From positions 1 to 64,000 of the forward strand of contig JAAENC010000679.1 of NCBI GenBank assembly GCA_024224815.1: a DNA stretch of 64,000 nt. The letters are read 5' to 3'. How positions within the stretch are numbered: the first letter of the stretch is position 1; each line of letters opens with the position of its first letter. Source of the DNA: Chloroflexota bacterium (GTDB lineage: Bacteria; Chloroflexota; Anaerolineae; Anaerolineales; Villigracilaceae). Below, piece by piece: positions 58,709 to 64,000 of this stretch. The translations under genes were made by a program, and so were the position numbers. Under the pieces are notes generated by a model. The model was not told where the DNA came from, made no database searches, and saw only the letters and a list, made by a program, of their open reading frames with translations.

Positions 58709-60292
58709 CTATGCAGGGTAGGGACTTGGTATCTCAACCTGCAATACAAAGCCACCTTCAGGAGGAGATTCTATTTTCATCGTTCCCCCAAGCAGCGCAG
58801 CGCGCTCGCTGATGCCGATCAAGCCAAAGTGTTTTTGCGATGTTAGATCAGCCAGATCTATCGAAGGCTCCATCCCTTTGCCATCATCAATGATGCGGAT
58901 CAAAATATTATCTTTATTTGTTCGTTGCACGGTAACAGATGCATTTTGAGCCATGGCATGTTTCCCAACATTATTCAGACCTTCTTGAATAATGCGGAAA
59001 ATAGATATTTCAGCGGTTTCAGGCAAACGCCCCAGAGCGGGGTCAACGTCTATTTCGATGGATATGTCGGAGCGTTCTTCCCATTCCTGGGCATGAGATC
59101 GGATGGCAGCAACCAAGCCGTGGTTGTCGATCGTCGGCGGGCGCAGATCACGACAAAGCTGACGCAGATCTCCCACCACCTGACGTATCTCGTTACGGAT
59201 GGATTCCAGTTCGCCGTGCTCTTCATCTGAATTCAGCTTTCCTTCGGTTTCTTCCAGACGATAATTGGCGCTCAATAAATCCTGAATAACGGAATCGTGC
59301 AATTCGCGGGCTAAGGCTTTGCGCTCTTCTTCTCGCTCGGTCAGTAAACGGCGCTGTGTGGCTTGCAAAGCTGTATTCAGACGGTCTGAAGCCTTGACCT
59401 GGGCGCTCAGTCTTTCGACAAGCTCTTGATTAAGAGTATCGCTGGCTTCGAGGTCTTCGTGCAGAGCAGCTTGTTCCTGAAAAAGTTTTTTCGTTTGCTT
59501 CTGGACTGCATGATAATTTTCCAAGGCCCAAATCACGGGCGTGACCTGTTTGGGATTGCTCGCTCCGACGATAAGCTCCACAATATCACGAGGGGTGACA
59601 TCTGCCGTTTTGCGGATAGCGGAAACTTTGCCCTCAAAGAGGACAAGGATGCGGTCTGTGATCTTGAAAAGATGTTTAAGGTTATCACTACTAATGATGA
59701 CACCAACACCCTCGCTGACCAACACACGGATATGCTCCAGAACCAATTCCTGACGCCGAAAACTTAGATTGGGGAGAAAATCGTCCAGAAGGAGCAGTTT
59801 TGGGGGCAGGCAGATCGCACGGGCAAAAGCGACCAAATGTCGATGCTCATCGGTTAAGTCTTCAATGTTTTCTTGCAAAAAGTCGGGCGGAAGTTCAAAG
59901 CCAGCCAAAATGTCTTTGGCCTGGGAATACATCTTCTCCCAGTCTGAGCCACCCATCCCTGTAAGCCAACCCACTTCATGCCCGAAGAAGATATTATGAA
60001 CAATATCCAAGGTGTCTAATAATTGTGGTCTCTGATAGACCAACTCGATCCCCCCTTGGCGTGCCTTGGTTGTACCTTGAGCAGTATGGTCTTCTCCATC
60101 GAGAACGATCTTCCCCTCAGAAGGCTGAATTGCTCCCCCGATCAAATTCAAAAGTGTAGACTTCCCCGAGCCTCGACGCCCCACCAAACCTAAAATTTCA
60201 CCCGGTTGTAGATCAAAGGAGACTTGATCCAATACCTTTAAGTCTCCGTGAGATTTGGATAGTAAGTGAATTTCAAGCAGTTTTTCAGACAT
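58709..60292 (-). CDS. fusion of a degenerate sugar-ABC ATPase domain with a NarL-type histidine kinase
   Basis: A 527-residue soluble protein. Residues 5-245 are an RbsA/GguA-like ABC domain with intact Walker A GRRGSGKST (38-46) and Q-loop Gln87. The signature LSGGQ is replaced by DLTDEH, Walker B ends DD (170-171) instead of DE, and the H-loop His is Asp203, so ATP hydrolysis is doubtful. A coiled coil (about 260-320) leads to a HisKA_3 domain with RKALARELHDSVIQDLL (His332). The HATPase follows, with GLNNVGKHA, IIDDGKGM and HFGLIGISERAALLGG. No membrane helices or response regulator are visible. It ends the sugar ABC operon. Confidence 0.88.
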   Translation of the reverse strand: MSEKLLEIHLLSKSHGDLKVLDQVSFDLQPGEILGLVGRRGSGKSTLLNLIGGAIQPSEGKIVLDGEDHTAQGTTKARQGGIELVYQRPQLLDTLDIVHNIFFGHEVGWLTGMGGSDWEKMYSQAKDILAGFELPPDFLQENIEDLTDEHRHLVAFARAICLPPKLLLLDDFLPNLSFRRQELVLEHIRVLVSEGVGVIISSDNLKHLFKITDRILVLFEGKVSAIRKTADVTPRDIVELIVGASNPKQVTPVIWALENYHAVQKQTKKLFQEQAALHEDLEASDTLNQELVERLSAQVKASDRLNTALQATQRRLLTEREEERKALARELHDSVIQDLLSANYRLEETEGKLNSDEEHGELESIRNEIRQVVGDLRQLCRDLRPPTIDNHGLVAAIRSHAQEWEERSDISIEIDVDPALGRLPETAEISIFRIIQEGLNNVGKHAMAQNASVTVQRTNKDNILIRIIDDGKGMEPSIDLADLTSQKHFGLIGISERAALLGGTMKIESPPEGGFVLQVEIPSPYPA

Positions 60293-60321
60293 AGGGTTAG
60301 GTTGTCATTCTACTATACTCT

Positions 60322-61230
60322 CTACATCCCCATGCTGCTTTCCAATTCGGTTTTGAGTTTCAGAACCTGATCCCGAACCTCTGCTTCAAAGATTCGCTCT
60401 ATAAGCAAGTCTGGTTTGATCTTGCAGGAAAGACAGAGACAATCATCTTTTCGCTCAATGAGACCAACAGCAAGAATGCTCTTACGAGGAATATATCGCC
60501 AGATACCGCCATAACGTTTGCCCTTCATTTCTATGCTGCGATGATCATCTTCGATAAAAATGATCTCCTGATCGGTCAGGATCGCAAGATGCGCAGGTGT
60601 GACCAAGCGTTTGAATGCACTTTTGAAAAGCGGAACAATGCTATTGCTGATCTCAGGCTGCCACACCGAAGCGAACACTTTTTCATTCCCTTTCAGGCTA
60701 TTAAGAGCAAAGTTAAAGAATTTGAAATTCAGGGGAGCTAAATAATCAAGTTCTGGTCGCTCAATCTTTGCTTTATCTTTCTTCGCAGGCAGGGAACGGA
60801 TATTCTCTAAAAAGGGCTGAACATGACGATGTGTCGCGGCGTTATATGTGATCGTGGATACTGCAATATCCCCCGTCGCTGTTATCCCGGAAACACTGAT
60901 CCAGGAATACAGGAGTACATTGCCCACTTCGAGATGCCCGATCATTTTATTCGGGTATCCGGTAAGTTCTATTTGCTCATCCTTTTCTTCAAGGACATAA
61001 AGGGTTTCATTGAGCCAAAGGACCAGCTTTTCGGTGGATTCAAAACGAGAGCTGCTCATTGGCGGCGCAAAAATAGTATAAGGAAACTTTTGCAAGTCCC
61101 CCAACAACTCATCAACACTGTTTTTATACGCATCCGGAAGCTCGTCAAAGTTTTTTATTACTTTGACCCACGAAAGCATCGTTTGGCGAGCGCCGGTTAG
61201 TAATTTCCCTTGCGTATTCGAGTGTTTCAT
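60322..61230 (-). CDS. unknown protein with a possible PH-like domain
   Basis: A 302-residue soluble protein from the ATG at 61230; a TTG at 61248 is possible. No family was recognised. The middle (about 80-150) has strands TEKLVLWLNETLYVLEEKDE and NVLLYSWISVSGI. The last third contains TPAHLAILTDQEIIFIEDDH and YIPRKSILAVGLIERKDDCL. These are the alternating strand patterns of bacterial PH-like domains that bind membranes or proteins. A Cys-rich spot (CLCLSCK) lies near 260. It sits between the permease gene and the ABC-kinase fusion, so it may be a regulator or adaptor of the transporter-kinase pair. Confidence 0.6.
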   Translation of the reverse strand: MKHSNTQGKLLTGARQTMLSWVKVIKNFDELPDAYKNSVDELLGDLQKFPYTIFAPPMSSSRFESTEKLVLWLNETLYVLEEKDEQIELTGYPNKMIGHLEVGNVLLYSWISVSGITATGDIAVSTITYNAATHRHVQPFLENIRSLPAKKDKAKIERPELDYLAPLNFKFFNFALNSLKGNEKVFASVWQPEISNSIVPLFKSAFKRLVTPAHLAILTDQEIIFIEDDHRSIEMKGKRYGGIWRYIPRKSILAVGLIERKDDCLCLSCKIKPDLLIERIFEAEVRDQVLKLKTELESSMGM

Positions 61231-61283
61231 TTTTTTGACAAGCCCCAAGGGTATAAGTTTTATTTGATGTGAATAGTCAGCGC

Positions 61284-62471
61284 TTATTTACCCTGACTAC
61301 GAGTAGCAACATCAAAGATCACGGCAGCGACGAGTACGGCGCCACGGACGATATATTGGAAAGATATCCCGATCCCCATCAGGTTCATGCCGTTTGTAAG
61401 CGCCATCATCACTAATGCGCCGACAATAGCACCAGTTACTTTTCCAACACCACCAGAGACCGAGACACCGCCAACAAAGGCAGCGGCGATCGCATCAAGC
61501 TCGAAGAGCGTGCCCGCTGTGGTTGTGGCAGACTGCAAACGGGAGGCGAAAAGAATGCCGGAAAGCGCTGTGAGCGCACCCATGGATGTGAAGACGGCAT
61601 AGGTGATCTTGCTGACGTTGATGCCGCTCAACTCTGCAGCATCGGGATTACCGCCAACGGCATAGATATGTCTACCGAGAACGGTTTTATTCGTCACAAA
61701 GTGGTAGATCATCGTCACAACGAGAACAACGACCAATGTCCAGGAAAGTCCGTTGTAGCCAGAGAGCAACCAGGTGATGCCGATGAAAAGGGCAGAGACA
61801 AAGACAAGCTGAAGCGCAAAGATATTTCTCGGCAAAACATCAAAATCATAAGATTTCTTGGCATTACGGTCTTTGATAGCACCTCTTACATAGAAGATGG
61901 TTGCAATAATGCCGATCAGGATGGTCAGCTTGTGGGTTTCGGGCATGAAGCTTGCCAAGAAGGGCAAATCAGGGATATAGCCATTACCAATGGCGTTGAA
62001 AGCATCATTCGAGATAATGATCGTACCTGTCGCTTCCGTGACGACCAAGATCGCACCGCGATAAATGAGCCAACCAGCCAGCGTAGCAACAAAGGCGGGG
62101 ATATTCATCTTGGCAACGAGGAAAGCCGTAATAGCACCAGCAAATGCACCCAACACAAGCGTCAAGGGGATGACGATCAAAAGGGGCAGATGCCAAAATT
62201 CCATAGCGATAGCAGCTACGGCTCCGAGAAAGCCCGCCAAAAATCCGACCGAAAGGTCAATATGACGGATAACGATGACGAGCGTCATCCCAACGCCGAG
62301 TACGGCGATATATCCCGTTTGGTTAAGTAAGTTGCTGATATTCCTAGCTGAGACGAAGATGCCTTCGGTCGTGACGCCAAAAAAGGCAATGATTACGAAC
62401 AAAGCAATAAACATGCCATATTCACGGATATTTTCTTTCAATACTTTTTGTAAATCTTTTGCAAAGGCCAT
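61284..62471 (-). CDS. gguB: sugar ABC transporter permease (GguB/XylH/MmsB type)
   Basis: A 395-residue inner-membrane permease with about ten helices. It contains MTLVIVIRHIDLSVGFLAGF, FLVAKMNIPAFVATLAGWLI, GAILVVTEATGTI and AIAAAFVGGVSVSGGVGKVT. These are hallmarks of the BPD_transp_2 family for ribose, xylose, galactose or multiple sugars. The extended central insert between helices (KDRNAKKSYDFDVLPR) is found in the GguB/MmsB branch. It works with the ATPase encoded next to it and a binding protein presumably upstream of this window. Confidence 0.92.
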   Translation of the reverse strand: MAFAKDLQKVLKENIREYGMFIALFVIIAFFGVTTEGIFVSARNISNLLNQTGYIAVLGVGMTLVIVIRHIDLSVGFLAGFLGAVAAIAMEFWHLPLLIVIPLTLVLGAFAGAITAFLVAKMNIPAFVATLAGWLIYRGAILVVTEATGTIIISNDAFNAIGNGYIPDLPFLASFMPETHKLTILIGIIATIFYVRGAIKDRNAKKSYDFDVLPRNIFALQLVFVSALFIGITWLLSGYNGLSWTLVVVLVVTMIYHFVTNKTVLGRHIYAVGGNPDAAELSGINVSKITYAVFTSMGALTALSGILFASRLQSATTTAGTLFELDAIAAAFVGGVSVSGGVGKVTGAIVGALVMMALTNGMNLMGIGISFQYIVRGAVLVAAVIFDVATRSQGK

Positions 62472-62481
62472 TTTCTTCTCC

Positions 62482-64000
62482 TTAGTGAGTTGTTGCCAGA
62501 GTCATGATCTTTTCTTGCGTTGCTTCTTCAATTGGCAGTTCGCCTGTAATTCTTCCTTCTGAAACAACATAGACTCGATCGCTCATGCCTAAAACTTCGG
62601 GTAATTCTGATGAGATCATGATGATGCTCATGCCTTGCTCAACAAGATCGTTCATGATCGTATAAATTTCAAATTTTGCACCAACGTCAATGCCGCGAGT
62701 TGGCTCGTCCAAAATGAGCAGATCGGGTTTTACGAAAAGCCATTTTGCCAGCGATACTTTTTGCTGATTGCCACCGCTCAAATTTTGAGCTTTCTGTTCA
62801 ACGCTGGGGGTTTTGATCGAAAGGGAGTCTTTGTAGTTTACGGCTATTTTGATCTCGGCATTGCTATCCACAACGCTTTTCGGCGAGATCTCTTCCAAAT
62901 TAGCAAGCGTGATATTTTGCTTGATATCCTGAATGAGAATAAGCCCATCACCTTTTCGATCTTCGGTGACATAAGCCAAACCTGCATTAATGGCGTTTTG
63001 TGAATGTCTGAAGTCTTGCTTCTCCCCTTTTACATAGACATCGCCTTCAACTTGATAGTTGTCAGGGTTGCCGAAAATACTCTTCGCCAACTCCGTACGT
63101 CCGGAGCCCATCAAGCCTGCAAAACCAACGATCTCGCCCTTCTTAACGTTGAAATTCACATCCTTCAACAACGCCCTGCCGAGCATGGGGTCAACGGCTG
63201 TCCAGTTTTGCACTTCGAGCATGACCTCATTAGAAGCCTTGCTTTCACGGGGTGGGTATATATTGTCAATTTCTCGCCCGACCATATGCTTTACAAGGGC
63301 GCTTTCAGTCACTTCGCCCTTCTCAGCGTTGAGCGTACAAATCGTCTGTCCATCTCGCAAAACGGTCACATTATCAGAAATCTCGATCACTTCTTTTAAC
63401 TTATGAGTAATGAGCACGCATGTAACGCCCTGTTTTTTCAGCTCTTTCAGGAGAACGAAAAGGTTTTCCACATCAGTTTCGTTCAGCGATGAAGTCGGCT
63501 CGTCCAAAATAAGTAATTTGACATTTTTACTCAAAGCCTTGGCGATCTCGACTAACTGTTGCTGTCCAACGCCCAAATCCTTGACCTTTGCAGCAGGGTT
63601 CACATCCAAGCCCACTTTTTTGAGCATAATACTGGCTTGCTTGATGGTCTCGTTCCAATCTATCAATCCCTTTTCTTGTACTTCGTGTCCAAGAAAAATA
63701 TTCTCATAGACCGTCAGGTCTGGGATCAGTGCCAATTCCTGATAAATAATTGCAATGCCCGCTTCTTCACTGGCGCTAATGTCGTTAAACTCTTGAGTTT
63801 TTCCGTCAAAAACAATATCGCCCGTATATTTTCCATACGGATAAACTCCACTCAAAACTTTCATCAATGTAGATTTTCCGGCACCATTTTCGCCAACAAG
63901 GCAGTGGATCTCGCCCTTGGCTACTTGAAAAGTAACATCATCAAGAGCTTTTACACCGGGGAATTCCTTGGTTATAGACTTCATTTCCAGGATGGGAGCG
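62482..64000 (-). CDS. gguA: sugar ABC transporter ATPase, two-domain (GguA/MmsA type), partial
   Basis: The frame is open to the window edge, so the first codons (before ILEMKSITKEF) lie outside. About 505 residues are seen. Domain 1 has GENGAGKST, Walker B LLILDEPTSSLN and LITHKLKEV. Domain 2 has GLMGSGRTE in place of a standard Walker A, LSGGNQQKVSLAKWL and LILDEPTRGIDVG. This two-cassette arrangement is typical of the GguA/MglA/RbsA monosaccharide family. It is 10 bp upstream of the permease gene and probably follows a ChvE-like sugar-binding protein gene. Confidence 0.92.
   Translation of the reverse strand, partial: APILEMKSITKEFPGVKALDDVTFQVAKGEIHCLVGENGAGKSTLMKVLSGVYPYGKYTGDIVFDGKTQEFNDISASEEAGIAIIYQELALIPDLTVYENIFLGHEVQEKGLIDWNETIKQASIMLKKVGLDVNPAAKVKDLGVGQQQLVEIAKALSKNVKLLILDEPTSSLNETDVENLFVLLKELKKQGVTCVLITHKLKEVIEISDNVTVLRDGQTICTLNAEKGEVTESALVKHMVGREIDNIYPPRESKASNEVMLEVQNWTAVDPMLGRALLKDVNFNVKKGEIVGFAGLMGSGRTELAKSIFGNPDNYQVEGDVYVKGEKQDFRHSQNAINAGLAYVTEDRKGDGLILIQDIKQNITLANLEEISPKSVVDSNAEIKIAVNYKDSLSIKTPSVEQKAQNLSGGNQQKVSLAKWLFVKPDLLILDEPTRGIDVGAKFEIYTIMNDLVEQGMSIIMISSELPEVLGMSDRVYVVSEGRITGELPIEEATQEKIMTLATTH

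Overview
The window looks like chromosomal DNA of a moderately AT-leaning bacterium, most likely a Chloroflexota member of the Anaerolineae type. This is an inference from gene content and style, not from a marker gene. The supporting signs are lipoproteins and membrane receptors with Thr/Pro-rich linkers, a TIR/FGE-fold receptor, a stand-alone MeaB plus B12-binding subunit, a ChvE/Ggu-type sugar ABC operon, and many promoters placed so close to the start codon that the mRNA would be leaderless.

Region 1 (1-13.5 kb, mostly + strand) is a run of small housekeeping and accessory genes: an MFS transporter, an unknown 'EELSWGQR' membrane protein, a CPBP membrane protease, an HhH membrane protein, a phosphotransferase, a saccharopine-dehydrogenase-like reductase, a Nudix hydrolase, a class I glutamine amidotransferase, a LysE exporter, a B3/B4 protein, a geranylgeranyl-reductase-like flavoprotein (minus), a TIR-TM-FGE-fold receptor and lipoamide dehydrogenase. 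Region 2 (13.5-21.3 kb) holds a TetR-controlled group and a metal block: FTR1 iron permease, DtxR-family regulator, CzrA-like ArsR regulator, Cys-rich P1B-ATPase, and a decayed second DtxR copy. Region 3 (21.3-37.4 kb) has two secreted alpha/beta hydrolases around a tRNA-Pro, a metallophosphoesterase, a UgpC/MsmK ATPase, a DEAD-box helicase, and the tight minus-strand operon B12-subunit/meaB/GNAT/prs/mutM/unknown. After it come PadR plus a CPBP protease, YjbQ, a lipoprotein, a second MFS transporter and a methyltransferase.

Region 4 (37.4-58.5 kb) is the most unusual part. It is a minus-strand catabolic island bracketed by two direct copies of a 111-bp repeat that carries the first codons of a mevalonate-diphosphate-decarboxylase-like gene. 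Its upstream operon encodes a UroD/MtaA-type methyltransferase, a class II aldolase, galactitol-type PTS IIA, IIB and IIC, a second IIB-like protein, a NifS-type desulfurase, a SorC regulator and a corrinoid protein. Its downstream operon encodes a second SorC regulator, E1 alpha, E1 beta and E2 of a 2-oxo-acid dehydrogenase, HPr, enzyme I, a FSA/TalC aldolase and a methyl-THF:corrinoid methyltransferase. Both operons start at a sigma70-like promoter followed at once by two TCACATATGTGA-type palindromes, so they look like one regulon. The cluster has the parts of a PTS importer and of a corrinoid methyl-transfer system in one transcription programme. The working hypothesis is import, demethylation and aldol cleavage of a methylated sugar or polyol. 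The left edge of the island is a graveyard of fused gene fragments (SIS domain, corrinoid protein, lactate permease, truncated sulfatase), and the right edge contains a comM tail and other remnants.

Region 5 (58.7-64 kb) is a GguA/GguB-type sugar ABC transporter operon. It continues into an unknown protein and then a remarkable fusion of a degenerate ABC ATPase domain with a NarL-type histidine kinase.

A theme across the window is a gene or gene group flanked by an intact gene and a decayed direct copy of part of that gene: MFS tail, amidotransferase tail, DtxR, flavoprotein head and the 111-bp repeat. This suggests repeated duplication or insertion events followed by decay.
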